IMG/VR virus record: IMGVR_UViG_3300018041_000011
Coordinates: 1-49,545 of that record
Length of the DNA: 49,545 nucleotides
Reading direction: 5' to 3' (one strand)
Source of the DNA: a virus
The first letter of the stretch is position 1. Every line of letters begins with the position of its first letter. Under the pieces are notes generated by a model. It was not told where the DNA came from, did no database searches, and saw only the letters and a list, made by a program, of their open reading frames with translations. Positions 31,207 to 40,259 of this stretch are shown here, one piece after another. A program made the position numbers and the translations under genes.

Positions 31207-33137
31207 TAGCGTTTACCGTCCTCACGACCATCAACCCTTGGATAACCTAACTGCCATTGAGTACCAATACCATCTGACTGAACTTTAAAGTTCATTTGGC
31301 GTCCACGCGCTCTTAAGAATACTTGGTTTGTATATTGGTCAATAGTTGCTGAAGTAACTACAGGTTTAGTATTCGAGTTACCACTAACATCAGATGTTGC
31401 AGGGATAGCACCTGGGAAGTTACGTACCCCTACAGTAATATCAACTTCTGGAGTTAGTGCAGCACCCGTTACAGAATTAACGGTGTCCGAATCAGTAAAG
31501 TTAACATCTGGAATCACTCTATTAATTAATATAAATTTATCACCATCACCAATGTCCATATCAGCAGACTCAATATAAGAAGTAATTGGTTGAGGTGCAG
31601 CCCCTAGTGGTTGTCCATCGTCGTTACCTTTTTCATGTGCATAAACCCAACCGTCGTTAGTGGCAATAGGAAAGTCAGTCACCCCTGCATCTAACCATGC
31701 TGTTCTGTCTAATGTACCATAATACCAAATCTGTTCTTGGTGATTATAGATAACATAACGATCAATATCTTGTGAACCTTCAGATACATAGAACCACACT
31801 ACCTCATTAAACTCATTGTTAGACCCTGCAAAAAATAGGTCTGATTGCTCACGGTTAATATCATCAAAGATATACTGTTTTAATGTACAAGGTAGAGTAT
31901 CAACACGACCAGAGTATGCATAGAATTTATCTGTCCCCATCCAATAGACAACGTTGTTTGCTTCTGCTACAACGTTCGGACCCATAATATTAACGTTAGA
32001 AGAGAGTTCTTGTAAGCCAAATACTTCTGCCGTACCTAGAAACTGTAGGGAACTTAGTGAAAAGTCAGTCCATATCAATGTCTCTTGTCGTGTAGACTTG
32101 GCTGTAATAATACGAGAACCTGATTTTAGTCGTAAGAACCCTGCACTATTTATTGCAGTAGGTTGCCATTTTTCTGGTTCAGGTCCGACTGTCGCATCTA
32201 CATTCGACCATCTAATAAGCAAAGGATCATAAGAACCTAAATAGTCTGGAGATGCTGCACCTGCATCATAGTTAGTACATGCTAAAGCTAATAAATGTCC
32301 ACTTGGTGTAAACATAATTTTACCCACTTGCTGTGGCACAGCGACTGCACCTGCTATAGAACTGAGTAAAACTGCGCGGTTAGTAAAGCCTGTGTTATAA
32401 ACCCAATAATAGATATCAGCGTCTCTAATATTAAAGATTAAGTCATTATTAAATTTATCTTGGAACTGAAGTCGAGGTATAAAGTAGAAAGGTACAGTAG
32501 AACCAGAACCCCAAGTACCTCGTGACCAAGTATCTGTACCCCAGCCATAACCTGCTGTAGCAGTAGCAAGACCTACACTAATTTGAAATGCTGCTGTTAT
32601 CCCTGTACCACCACCAGATGCCACTGTTGAAGTCGCTGCCGTTGATACTGTAAAAGTAAAAGTGTTTGAATCAACAACTGTAATCTCATGTTCAGTATTT
32701 AATTCAGCAGCTGGTACTCCACCTACATCTGTAGAACCACTAAAAGTAACATAGTCTCCTGTTAATGCACCATGTCCTGAAATAGTTACTGTAACCGTTG
32801 TCGACGTATCTGTTGTCGCAAAACAGTTGTCTGTATTAGGGGTAGAAATAGTTGTTCTAATAGGAGTAATGTCATACAGTGTTGTACCCGCATTGACATA
32901 CATTTTCTCATTAGTGCCGATAGTAATAAGAATAGACCCGTCGAGAGTCACATAACTAAATAAACTACGTGCTTGGCCGGAGTATTGGTCAAAAGTCTCT
33001 ACTTCCCATCCACCAATCTTTTCAGGGAAGCCTTGTCTAAACCTAATTTTGTCGGACGCCCACCATCCACCCTCTTGTGAATAGTTGGTTCTATCTCGGT
33101 TAACTCCTGGTTTAAATCCTAATTTAATTAATGCCAT
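31206..33137 (-). CDS. Large virion protein, packaged-DNA-stabilisation type
   Basis: 643 residues. MALIKLGFKPGVNRDRTNYSQEGGWWASDKIRFRQGFPEKIGGW is a highly typical start of a phage structural family. It is beta-rich throughout with an inserted Ig-like domain (about 100-185). The family is often annotated as a stabilisation protein of short-tailed phages (P22 gp10-like), but this is by position and fold, not proven. The gene overlaps its neighbours on both sides. Confidence 0.65.
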   Translation of the reverse strand: MALIKLGFKPGVNRDRTNYSQEGGWWASDKIRFRQGFPEKIGGWEVETFDQYSGQARSLFSYVTLDGSILITIGTNEKMYVNAGTTLYDITPIRTTISTPNTDNCFATTDTSTTVTVTISGHGALTGDYVTFSGSTDVGGVPAAELNTEHEITVVDSNTFTFTVSTAATSTVASGGGTGITAAFQISVGLATATAGYGWGTDTWSRGTWGSGSTVPFYFIPRLQFQDKFNNDLIFNIRDADIYYWVYNTGFTNRAVLLSSIAGAVAVPQQVGKIMFTPSGHLLALACTNYDAGAASPDYLGSYDPLLIRWSNVDATVGPEPEKWQPTAINSAGFLRLKSGSRIITAKSTRQETLIWTDFSLSSLQFLGTAEVFGLQELSSNVNIMGPNVVAEANNVVYWMGTDKFYAYSGRVDTLPCTLKQYIFDDINREQSDLFFAGSNNEFNEVVWFYVSEGSQDIDRYVIYNHQEQIWYYGTLDRTAWLDAGVTDFPIATNDGWVYAHEKGNDDGQPLGAAPQPITSYIESADMDIGDGDKFILINRVIPDVNFTDSDTVNSVTGAALTPEVDITVGVRNFPGAIPATSDVSGNSNTKPVVTSATIDQYTNQVFLRARGRQMNFKVQSDGIGTQWQLGYPRVDGREDGKR

Positions 33138-33568
33138 TATCGACCCTTGGCTAATTGGCCACCAAAATAAAATTCAACAATCATTGTGCACCACTGAAAG
33201 ATTTCATCAAATTTAAAAAGCCCTTTAACTGTTTGAAATTGTGTATTGCCGCCCCATTCAAATAAACCAAAGAAAAATGAAGATGGCTCTTCTTTGACCT
33301 CAATCACAGTGTCTATTCCAATCAATCCAGCAAGAGGATAAACAGCAACTAACGCTAAGATAATGAACATAAGAATTCGTCTGTTCCAAGCTGCCATTGG
33401 AGACTCATCTTTTGAAAATTCTCGAGCTTTGTCTATTTGTTCGGACTTAGCCGCTAGTGCTTGAAGCATCAACTGTTGTTGATCGTGTGCTTGTTGAGAC
33501 TTGATTGCTAAAAGTTTAGCAAAAAATCCTAAACCGATTGGGATAATATGCTGTAAAAGTGTTAACAT
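33137..33568 (-). CDS. Three-transmembrane holin candidate
   Basis: 143 residues. Hydrophobic segments lie near 5-22 (LQHIIPIGLGFFAKLLAI) and 66-89 (RRILMFIILALVAVYPLAGLIGI), with a weaker one at 118-137 ending in VEFYFGGQLAKGR. The FYFGG end resembles 3-TM holins of the GTA/phage type. It sits between a virion protein and an S74 fibre; no endolysin is adjacent, but a lysozyme domain occurs at 28373-30430. Holin is the best guess. Confidence 0.5.
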   Translation of the reverse strand: MLTLLQHIIPIGLGFFAKLLAIKSQQAHDQQQLMLQALAAKSEQIDKAREFSKDESPMAAWNRRILMFIILALVAVYPLAGLIGIDTVIEVKEEPSSFFFGLFEWGGNTQFQTVKGLFKFDEIFQWCTMIVEFYFGGQLAKGR

Positions 33569-33585
33569 AATTTGTCCTTATTTAA

Positions 33586-34605
33586 TTAGCTAGGGTTTTC
33601 CAGTGCTTGTATTCTTGTTTCTAAATCTTCTATCTTGGTAATAGCTTCTTGTAGTGCTGCTGTTAATAATGGTACAAGTTTAGATTGGTCTATGCCTTGA
33701 TAGTCAGGCACTTCTTTTGTTCTCATAACGGCTCTAGTTACTACATTACCATCATCATCTAATACTTCTGGAGTAACTTCATACTCCTCTGTACGCATAG
33801 CATCTTTAGTTCCTGTTACTGCTTCAGGAATAACTGTTTGTGCTTCGTGTGCTATAAAACCTTCACCATGAGAACCATCTTGTCTCCATGTCCAAGTACT
33901 AGGTTTAAGTTTTTTTAATCTGTCTATGCTACCAGACATTAGTGCAACATTTTCTTTTAATCGGTAATCAGATGAGGTGTTGTAAGCCACATTTGTTCCG
34001 CCAACACGAGTAATTGAACCAACCTGAGAACCATTCCAAAACTGGATGTAATCAGCACCATTGCCGACACTATTCATAGTTGCACAAAAGTTAGAATTAT
34101 TCGCTGCAACAAATTTACCTGAACCAACTGCAGAAGATGTATTAACTAATACATTACCACCAACAGGATTCAAACCAATAGATTTTAAGCTGTTGTCAGA
34201 GTTTTGAGCTTGTAACCAAACAACATTTCCACTTTCAATGCCTTGATATAATTTTGTTCCAGTAGCAGCCGAAGATAAACTAAACAAAGCATTAGATTTT
34301 GTTGTCGTTTCTGTTGCAGTTGCAGCACCTATTCCACCCTGAACATTCAATTCTGTGTGTGGACTACTCGTACCAATACCTACATTATTATTAGTAGCAT
34401 CTACATAGAGTGTGCCTGAATCAAAGTTAACATCGCCTGATACCCCACCATCAAAAGTAATAGCTCCAGTAGACGAAACCGTACCCGACACGCTTAGATT
34501 ATTTGTGACTGTGACGTTGTTGCTTGAGTCGACCGTTAAGACATCGCTACCATTTTGTTGGATTTTAGATGTGGTACTGGTTGGGCTGGTTATGCTGATT
34601 GTCAT
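33586..34605 (-). CDS. Tail fibre with S74 intramolecular chaperone
   Basis: 339 residues. Beta-helical, Asn/Ser/Thr-rich fibre shaft (1-205) with NNNVGIGTSSP, then the autocleaving chaperone: SSDYRLKENV with the Ser212-Lys217 dyad, GFIAHEAQTVIPEAV and a C-terminal coiled coil LLTAALQEAITKIEDLETRIQALE. S74 chaperones trimerise the fibre and cut themselves off. Start overlaps the XkdW-like stop. Confidence 0.9.
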   Translation of the reverse strand: MTISITSPTSTTSKIQQNGSDVLTVDSSNNVTVTNNLSVSGTVSSTGAITFDGGVSGDVNFDSGTLYVDATNNNVGIGTSSPHTELNVQGGIGAATATETTTKSNALFSLSSAATGTKLYQGIESGNVVWLQAQNSDNSLKSIGLNPVGGNVLVNTSSAVGSGKFVAANNSNFCATMNSVGNGADYIQFWNGSQVGSITRVGGTNVAYNTSSDYRLKENVALMSGSIDRLKKLKPSTWTWRQDGSHGEGFIAHEAQTVIPEAVTGTKDAMRTEEYEVTPEVLDDDGNVVTRAVMRTKEVPDYQGIDQSKLVPLLTAALQEAITKIEDLETRIQALENPS

Positions 34606-34781
34606 TACTGAACTCCGTCTAATCGTTCCTGTGTAGGTTTAGCTAATGTTGGGTGATTCCAAGATTTTATGTAGTCACCTCTGCCATCGCTGTCATTCTG
34701 AAGCACGATTGTACCTTCAGGGGTAAAGTCTTCATTAGTTAAATTTGGGTAAAGCGTTGTTATTTTTTCGTAAAGTGTCAT
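34605..34781 (-). CDS. XkdW-like protein, 58 aa
   Basis: ATG 34781. MTLYEKITTLYPNLTNEDF, then GTIVLQNDSDGRGDYIKSWNHPTLAKPTQERL matches the small XkdW family encoded next to phage tail-fibre genes and thought to aid fibre assembly. A truncated relative lies at 39111-39204. The stop overlaps the start of the S74 fibre. Confidence 0.8.
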   Translation of the reverse strand: MTLYEKITTLYPNLTNEDFTPEGTIVLQNDSDGRGDYIKSWNHPTLAKPTQERLDGVQ

Positions 34782-34790
34782 GTTTTATCC

Positions 34791-35549
34791 TTAAGCTTGT
34801 TGTATTAAATGTGCTTGTATTAGTGTTCTAACCTTAGTCCCACCTAAAACTGTTGGAGTGCTTGCACTTTGCTGATAGGCATATAATTCTATATAATCTG
34901 TAGTTCCATTTAAATATACAATACATGAACCACTTAATCTCCAATCATTAAGTTGAGCAGATGAGAATCTATTTCCAGCAAGAAATAAATAAGTACTACC
35001 ATTTCTATATATAGCAATATATTGATATGCACTTGGAGGAGAATCAAAATTTACAATAGCTTTCACATCATAATACCCAGCAACTGATGGAGTATATCTA
35101 TAATTTGTTGCATCTAAATCACCAGTAGTATCAAATGTTGATGAATTAATTTGGATTTTTGTCCATGTTGCTTGGGACATTGATTGACTTCCACTCATCC
35201 ATGCCCAAAGTATTGGAATACTATTTGCTGCTGGTTTATATCCATTAGCATTGAACTGACCTACCTCTGTAGGGCTATCTGCATTACCGACACCAATCCT
35301 TAGTGTTCCATCAGGTGTTGCTGGCTGATAGATGGTAAAGTTATTAGAGGAAGTAGCATCTGTTCCTATTTGAATATTATTTGCAGCATACCCGTTCGCG
35401 TCAAATCTGCCTACCTCTGTTGGGCTATCTGCATTGCCATTACCGATCCTTACTGTGCCATCGGGGGTGCCTGGGGTGTAAATGGTAAAGTTGTTGGACG
35501 CCGTTGAATCGGTACCAACTTGGACTTTCTTTGTTTTTATTGTACTCAT
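34791..35549 (-). CDS. Tail-fibre protein with N-terminal tandem repeat and C1q-like head
   Basis: 252 residues. Residues about 10-108 are two tandem copies of roughly 50 residues (VQVGTDSTASNNFTIY.. and IQIGTDATSSNNFTIY..), probably a fibre shaft. The C-terminal part is jelly-roll-like (TWTKIQINSSTFDTTG, YDVKAIVNF, YIAIYRNGS, TDYIELYAYQ), as in C1q-type adhesin heads. Start overlaps the stop of the small gene upstream. Confidence 0.75.
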   Translation of the reverse strand: MSTIKTKKVQVGTDSTASNNFTIYTPGTPDGTVRIGNGNADSPTEVGRFDANGYAANNIQIGTDATSSNNFTIYQPATPDGTLRIGVGNADSPTEVGQFNANGYKPAANSIPILWAWMSGSQSMSQATWTKIQINSSTFDTTGDLDATNYRYTPSVAGYYDVKAIVNFDSPPSAYQYIAIYRNGSTYLFLAGNRFSSAQLNDWRLSGSCIVYLNGTTDYIELYAYQQSASTPTVLGGTKVRTLIQAHLIQQA

Positions 35550-35698
35550 TCGGCTTCCTCTGCTACATTCATTGGACTTGCTTTAGTCCATTTAAAATAT
35601 TCTTGATAGTCTGTGTTTGCATTATCAGCAGGAATTATTGCTCCATCTGACCTAACAACACCTAAGTTATCTTGCATTAATTTATATGTGTATTCCAT
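35546..35698 (-). CDS. Small fibre-associated protein, 50 aa
   Basis: ATG 35698. MEYTYKLMQDNLGVV..DGAIIPADNANTDYQEYFKW then ASPMNVAEEAE. Two relatives lie at 37018-37191 (DKANTDYQEYLEWVAEG) and 40088-40258 (the same SPMNVAEEA end), each directly downstream of a fibre paralogue. Probably a fibre assembly chaperone-type protein; function inferred from pairing. Confidence 0.7.
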   Translation of the reverse strand: MEYTYKLMQDNLGVVRSDGAIIPADNANTDYQEYFKWTKASPMNVAEEAE

Positions 35699-36838
35699 CT
35701 ATAACTCCGCACTAAAAACAAAAGTTGACCTAAATCCTACACCTGATGTAGCTGCCCAACTTGCTGGACTAGTAGCAAATAAACTTACAAAAGATTTATC
35801 TGTTAAAGCAGTAGCAGCAACAGTTAAATCAAATGTCCCACCTGTATCAATTCTATAAACTCTGTTAGCTGTTCCAGAATAACTAAATGTCAATGTTGGT
35901 GTAGCTCTCATAGCAGTATTGAAAGGAAATCCTATAATTCCTGTAGGTGAATAAGCATTAACTCCTGCATCTATAACTTGATAATACCTCTGAGACCTAT
36001 TTAACTGTACATCATAAGGTAAGTTCTCGAAGTCACTAGCACCTTCACCTACTTCTAATTGCACGGCTGTGATGTTCATATAGTTAGAAGTAGCATCGGC
36101 TAAATTAGATACTCCAACAGCTCTATTTGCAGCTACAGCTGCTCCCCATGATGTTTGTAATGTTCCTGATGTGTAAGTAGAGCCAGCACCCAACCAGAAA
36201 TATAAGTATAAAGCACCACTATTATTATTAGCTAATGTTCCAGTAGTATCACCTGCATAAGTAATGGTTTTCTTTTCCCAAGTATCGGACGAGTTTACTG
36301 TAAAAGATTTATTAATATGTCTTGCATTAGTTCCATCAAACAATTCAGCAATGTATGTACCTGTTTTGTTTGATTTTACCCAAAACGATAGAGTAACTGA
36401 TTCAGCATTAGCTGTACCTTTTTTAAGTTGTTGTAAATTTTGACCTTCAATACCTTGTGATAATAATAAAAAATCACCTGCAGCTGGACTTGCATCTGCT
36501 GTGGTACATAACATTTTTACGCTACTTGCAAAACCTTGTCCACTAGGCACATCTGTATCTTGACTCATTGTCCAAGTGCCCATAGTGTTAGGTGACCAAG
36601 CAAATCTATCAACACTATAATAACCACCAGAAGTAATAGAAGCAGTTGATGTACCTCTTTGTGCTATCTGCATATCTCCGTTGATAATGAGGTTACGATA
36701 AGGCCCACTAAAAACGTTAACACCGCCGACAGTCAGACTACCTGATACTGTAGCGTCACCTGAGAATGCTGGGTTAGTAATGACTGCACCCGCTTCTACC
36801 TTGTCTACCCCGGTGGTTCCTTTTACTTTTGTAGGCAT
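35699..36838 (-). CDS. Tail fibre paralogue 1
   Basis: 379 residues. A short attachment domain (FSGDATVSGSLTVGG) is followed by RNLIINGDMQIAQRGTS, the start of a well-known phage fibre domain. Then come LSFWVKSNKTGTYIAEL, NITAVQLEVG and YDVQLNRSQRYY (carbohydrate-binding-like jelly roll) and a unique C-terminal head (about 290-379) ending FSAEL. Paralogous to 37194-38306 and 40260-41480; heads differ most, as expected for receptor-binding tips. Confidence 0.85.
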   Translation of the reverse strand: MPTKVKGTTGVDKVEAGAVITNPAFSGDATVSGSLTVGGVNVFSGPYRNLIINGDMQIAQRGTSTASITSGGYYSVDRFAWSPNTMGTWTMSQDTDVPSGQGFASSVKMLCTTADASPAAGDFLLLSQGIEGQNLQQLKKGTANAESVTLSFWVKSNKTGTYIAELFDGTNARHINKSFTVNSSDTWEKKTITYAGDTTGTLANNNSGALYLYFWLGAGSTYTSGTLQTSWGAAVAANRAVGVSNLADATSNYMNITAVQLEVGEGASDFENLPYDVQLNRSQRYYQVIDAGVNAYSPTGIIGFPFNTAMRATPTLTFSYSGTANRVYRIDTGGTFDLTVAATALTDKSFVSLFATSPASWAATSGVGFRSTFVFSAEL

Positions 36839-36839
36839 A

Positions 36840-37007
36840 TTATACGACCGTCCATGTTGAGCCGTCTCCGACTGTTACTGTTATTCCATCATCTATAGTG
36901 ATTGGCCCTGCAGTGATCGCGTTTCTGTTGTCCGATAAAGTATAGTCAGTATCTATGGTAATACTGTTTTCTACAAAGCCAATTCCGTTAATAGTTACAC
37001 TGCCCAT
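36840..37007 (-). CDS. Small beta module protein, 55 aa
   Basis: ATG 37007 after AAGGAG. VENSITIDTDYTLSDNRNAITAGPITIDDGITVTVGDGSTWTVV is the same module as the C-termini of 39819-40088 and 43990-44505 (DYTL..G.NA...GPITI....TV..G..W.V(L/V)). A stand-alone fibre or baseplate decoration module. Confidence 0.75.
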   Translation of the reverse strand: MGSVTINGIGFVENSITIDTDYTLSDNRNAITAGPITIDDGITVTVGDGSTWTVV

Positions 37008-37017
37008 ATTATACTCC

Positions 37018-37191
37018 TTATTCGTCCGCCGGTTCTGGTTCGTTACCTTCTGCTACCCATTCTAGGTATTCTTGGTAGTCTGTGTTAGCTTTGTCAAATG
37101 GTATAAGCGTATATGTATCATCGCTAATTATTTTTTTAACTTGATTTACTGTTTGTAATGCTTCATTTCTTACTAATTTATATATAGCCAT
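37018..37191 (-). CDS. Small fibre-associated protein, 57 aa
   Basis: ATG 37191 shortly after the stop of fibre paralogue 2. KANTDYQEYLEWVAEGNEPEPADE relates it to 35546-35698. Encoded directly downstream of a fibre, as its relatives are. Confidence 0.7.
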   Translation of the reverse strand: MAIYKLVRNEALQTVNQVKKIISDDTYTLIPFDKANTDYQEYLEWVAEGNEPEPADE

Positions 37192-37193
37192 AA

Positions 37194-38306
37194 TTATAAC
37201 TCCGAGATAAATGCTAATTTACAAGCTACATCAGTTGTGTCTATAAAACAAGCTTGACCTTGAACTCTAGATAATCCTGATAAAGATATATACTCGTTTG
37301 TTGTACCACCTTGACTCCAAATTGATACACTTGTTGCATTGGATGTACCATTACCCGCAAAGACTCTAAAATTAGTTGCTGAAGCAACTTCAATACTTGG
37401 GTCCGTTCTCATATTCACTGGAAATTTGATGTTTGCATAAGCTACTGCTGCTGTATACATAGCACCATTTGCTACTGCCCTTGCATTTCCTTCACAATGT
37501 AAATAGTAATACCTCTGACATCTTGCTAACTGCATATCGTATGGCATAACTTCAAATGGTGTAGCTGTGTCACCTACTTCTAGTTGAACGCCTGTGATGT
37601 TAATGTAATTATTTACAGCATCCCCTAGGTTAACTTGCCCAACAAATCTATCTGTTGCTACAGCACTTCCCCAAGATGTTTGTAATGTTCCTGATGTTTC
37701 AAAAGTTCCAACCGCTAAAGCAAGGAAAAGCAGCATACTTTGATTATTATCATTATCTAATACTCCTGTTGTATCACCAGCAAAAGTAATTATTTTCTTT
37801 TCCCATGTATCTGCTGTGTTAATGGTGTATGCTTTACTTATATACCTAGTATTGTCTGAATCATATAAGTTTGCAATATATGTTCCAGTCTTATTAGACT
37901 TTACCCAAAATGATAAAGTTAATGATTCAGCATTGGCAGTACCTTTTTTAAGGTGTTGTAACATTTGTCCTTCAAATCTTTGTCCTACCATTAATCTTTC
38001 ATTTGTTCCAACAGCAGAAGCAGTAGTACATTGCATTTTTAAACTATTGCTAAATCCTTGTCCTGTTGGAACATCTGTTGATTGTGTTTGTGTCCATGTA
38101 GCAGATGAATTAGCATAGCTTGTACTCCATCTATCAGCAGTACAATATCCTCCACTAGTAATCCCTGTTACACTCGTCCCCCTCTGTGCTATTTGCATGT
38201 TGCCATTAATTATGAGGTTCTTCGTTCCAATAGGAGACGCGGCGGCCGGTTGGTTTGATCCGTCGTTGTAGGTTACTCCAGCTGTTCCGTTAAGTTGTAG
38301 TGCCAT
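37194..38306 (-). CDS. Tail fibre paralogue 2
   Basis: 370 residues. Shares NLIINGDMQIAQRGTSVTGITSGGY, ESLTLSFWVKSNKTGTYIANL, NITGVQLEVGDTATPFE and YDMQLARCQRYYYLHCEGN with the other two paralogues; the C-terminal head ends LAFISEL. Short N-terminal attachment part (MALQLNGTAGVTYNDGSNQPA). The first codon overlaps the stop of the gene upstream. Confidence 0.85.
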   Translation of the reverse strand: MALQLNGTAGVTYNDGSNQPAAASPIGTKNLIINGNMQIAQRGTSVTGITSGGYCTADRWSTSYANSSATWTQTQSTDVPTGQGFSNSLKMQCTTASAVGTNERLMVGQRFEGQMLQHLKKGTANAESLTLSFWVKSNKTGTYIANLYDSDNTRYISKAYTINTADTWEKKIITFAGDTTGVLDNDNNQSMLLFLALAVGTFETSGTLQTSWGSAVATDRFVGQVNLGDAVNNYINITGVQLEVGDTATPFEVMPYDMQLARCQRYYYLHCEGNARAVANGAMYTAAVAYANIKFPVNMRTDPSIEVASATNFRVFAGNGTSNATSVSIWSQGGTTNEYISLSGLSRVQGQACFIDTTDVACKLAFISEL

Positions 38307-38575
38307 TATTCATCTCCACTCATTTGAGCTTCTCGCTCCGCTAAAAATGTAGCGTATGCGTCTTTTACTTCTTGTTTGTGAAACTGTTGACACATAGCTT
38401 GTACATCTGCGTGTTCGTTGCTGTAGTTTTGACCTGGTGCTATTACCCATCTGTGATATGTTGACGATATAACTTTACCATCTTCTACAATGTCAGTTCT
38501 TTCACGCACTTGAATATGTTTGTAGTCACCGACTACTTCTATTTTATCTATTGTTTTTGTTTTAGTTATTGCCAT
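38306..38575 (-). CDS. Small fibre-region protein, unknown
   Basis: 89 residues. DKIEVVGDYKHIQVRERTDIVEDGKVISSTYHRWVIAPGQ then an acidic helical end. A layout frequent in small genes downstream of phage fibres; possibly an assembly factor. Overlaps the fibre start by one base. Confidence 0.65.
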   Translation of the reverse strand: MAITKTKTIDKIEVVGDYKHIQVRERTDIVEDGKVISSTYHRWVIAPGQNYSNEHADVQAMCQQFHKQEVKDAYATFLAEREAQMSGDE

Positions 38576-38593
38576 ATTTATTCCTTAAACTTT

Positions 38594-39118
38594 TTATACT
38601 TGAGAGCGATATGTAAATACGCATCTGCACGCTCCTACTGCAGCCGCAGTTTCTCCATCTGAAGTAGAATACAAAGTCGTTGCATTTTTGGATATTCTCC
38701 AAAATCTATTAGTAGTATATTTTGCATAACCTGTTGTTCCATAATTGCCATAACTTTTAACTAGAAATGGAAGACCACCAATATAATAGTCTGTAAAAGA
38801 AGTTGCAACATTAAATTGAAACATCACAGTAACCATTTGACCAACTTTTACATATACACCATTAGGATTAGTAAATGCTCCTGTAGCATCTCCATTTGTT
38901 GTTGGTGTCCATGTTCCTTCTTCATAATCATCTAATAAGTTAGCAGATGCTGTACCACCAAGATAGATACCGCCTGTAGGGCTTAAATTACCACTTCCAT
39001 CATCCGTTACTATATTCCCAGTCCCAGTCGGTAAAGTCAGCGTGGTTGAGCCTGCGACGTCGGGTGCGGCGATTTCAACTTGACCTGATGTGTTTCCTTT
39101 GATTACTATGCTAGACAT
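38594..39118 (-). CDS. Tail-fibre/adhesin protein
   Basis: 174 residues. N-terminal module IVIKGNTSGQVEIAAPDVAGSTTLTLPTGTGNIV is shared with 39819-40088 (IIVAGNTSGTVTLSAPDEAGSTTINLPS), a common fibre attachment domain in aquatic phages. YEEGTWTPTTNGDATGAFTNPNGVYVKVG begins the head domain. The upstream XkdW-like remnant overlaps its start. Confidence 0.8.
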   Translation of the reverse strand: MSSIVIKGNTSGQVEIAAPDVAGSTTLTLPTGTGNIVTDDGSGNLSPTGGIYLGGTASANLLDDYEEGTWTPTTNGDATGAFTNPNGVYVKVGQMVTVMFQFNVATSFTDYYIGGLPFLVKSYGNYGTTGYAKYTTNRFWRISKNATTLYSTSDGETAAAVGACRCVFTYRSQV

Positions 39119-39204
39119 TATCTAGTTCCTCTTGTGTTGGCTTGGTAAGGGTTGGATGATTCCATTCTTTGATATAGTGTTATTATCTTTTCATATAATG
39201 TCAT
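39111..39204 (-). pseudogene. Decayed XkdW-like gene
   Basis: ATG 39204 begins MTLYEKIITLY, matching the first 11 residues of the intact XkdW-like gene at 34605-34781. In another frame the same DNA encodes IKEWNHPTLTKPTQEELD, matching its C-terminus. The middle is missing: 94 bases against 177, an 83-base deletion that also shifts the frame. The remaining open frame encodes only 28 residues (39118-39204). Confidence 0.75.
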
Positions 39205-39207
39205 AAT

Positions 39208-39798
39208 CTACCCTATCAATTTAAATCCTGAAAGCTCTGTATAATCTACGGAAAAATTAATAAAAGGGCTTCCAGAAGTTACTCTATCGCATTGTCCGTA
39301 TAACTCTAATTCATCTCCAGCTGACAAATTAATAATACTTGCCCTAGTCATATGAAATGCTCTTCCGTAATTTGCCGCAGGAGCAAAATAAACTCTATTA
39401 TATCTAACTCCATTAATATATAGATATGCAAGAGTAATGTTTGCTTGTGTATTTGCACCAGCATCTATTCTTAATGAATAATTAATTTGATAAAGACCCT
39501 CGTGTCCAGAAGGAATAACAATTTTAGAATTTGCTGTATCAATAGCACTATTTGTATCTGTAATTACAGTATCAAGTAACACCTTTGTAACTACATTGTC
39601 ACCTATAGTTTGATTTGAACCAGAGTTAGTCATTGCAAATACTGGTCTATTAGATATTACTACGTTATCTTGGTTAATTAGTCCATCAGAAGTTACTTGT
39701 GCTTTTGTAATTCCATTAGCCTGTATCTGAACTTCGCCGGACGAGTCGGAAACTAGCTGTAAGCCGTTTGAACTATCTGCATTTATTCGTGATGCCAT
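39208..39798 (-). CDS. C1q-like tail-fibre protein
   Basis: 196 residues. MASRINADSSNGLQLVSDSSGEVQIQANGITKAQVTSDG is a short attachment segment. The rest is a beta jelly roll with GLYQINYSLRIDAG, ITLAYLYINGVRYNR and INLSAGDELELYGQC, the usual order of C1q/TNF-like phage heads. Lies upstream of the decayed XkdW-like gene. Confidence 0.78.
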   Translation of the reverse strand: MASRINADSSNGLQLVSDSSGEVQIQANGITKAQVTSDGLINQDNVVISNRPVFAMTNSGSNQTIGDNVVTKVLLDTVITDTNSAIDTANSKIVIPSGHEGLYQINYSLRIDAGANTQANITLAYLYINGVRYNRVYFAPAANYGRAFHMTRASIINLSAGDELELYGQCDRVTSGSPFINFSVDYTELSGFKLIG

Positions 39799-39818
39799 CG
39801 TTATCCTTTTTCTCTAAA

Positions 39819-40088
39819 TTATAGCACGACCCAACGTTGTCCCGTCGGTATAGTCACCGTTACACTCGGGTCTATTGTTATTGGCCCAACACTCATTGCG
39901 TTTTGCCCAGTTGATAAAGTGTAGTCTGCACTGATCGTTGTTGTGTTTTCGTATAAAACCCCGCCTGCTTTTGCTACGACTAAGTTCCCACTGGTTGAGG
40001 GTAAGTTGATTGTGGTAGAACCTGCCTCGTCAGGTGCAGATAAGGTTACGGTTCCGCTGGTATTACCAGCAACAATAATATCAGCCAT
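39819..40088 (-). CDS. Short fibre module protein, 89 aa
   Basis: Two joined modules: the N-terminal IVAGNTSGTVTLSAPDEAGSTT attachment domain (as in 38594-39118) and the C-terminal TISADYTLSTGQNAMSVGPITIDPSVTVTIPTGQRWVVL module (as in 36840-37007 and 43990-44505). Looks like a compact, possibly recombined fibre component. Confidence 0.78.
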   Translation of the reverse strand: MADIIVAGNTSGTVTLSAPDEAGSTTINLPSTSGNLVVAKAGGVLYENTTTISADYTLSTGQNAMSVGPITIDPSVTVTIPTGQRWVVL

Positions 40089-40258
40089 TAATCAGCCTCC
40101 TCTGCTACATTCATTGGACTTGCTTTAGTCCATTCTACATATGTTTGGTTAGTATTATCTACTGGAAAAGATGTAAAACTACCATCACCATTATCTATAA
40201 TAATATGTTGTTGAGTTACACCATTTACACTTTCTGTAATAATTGTTTTATATGTCAT
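40088..40258 (-). CDS. Small fibre-associated protein, 56 aa
   Basis: ATG 40258, adjacent to the stop of fibre paralogue 3. The end (EWTKASPMNVAEEAD) is nearly identical to that of 35546-35698, and the DNA is identical over 37 bases (40098-40134 with 35556-35592). The N-terminal part has diverged. Confidence 0.7.
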   Translation of the reverse strand: MTYKTIITESVNGVTQQHIIIDNGDGSFTSFPVDNTNQTYVEWTKASPMNVAEEAD

Positions 40259-40259
40259 A

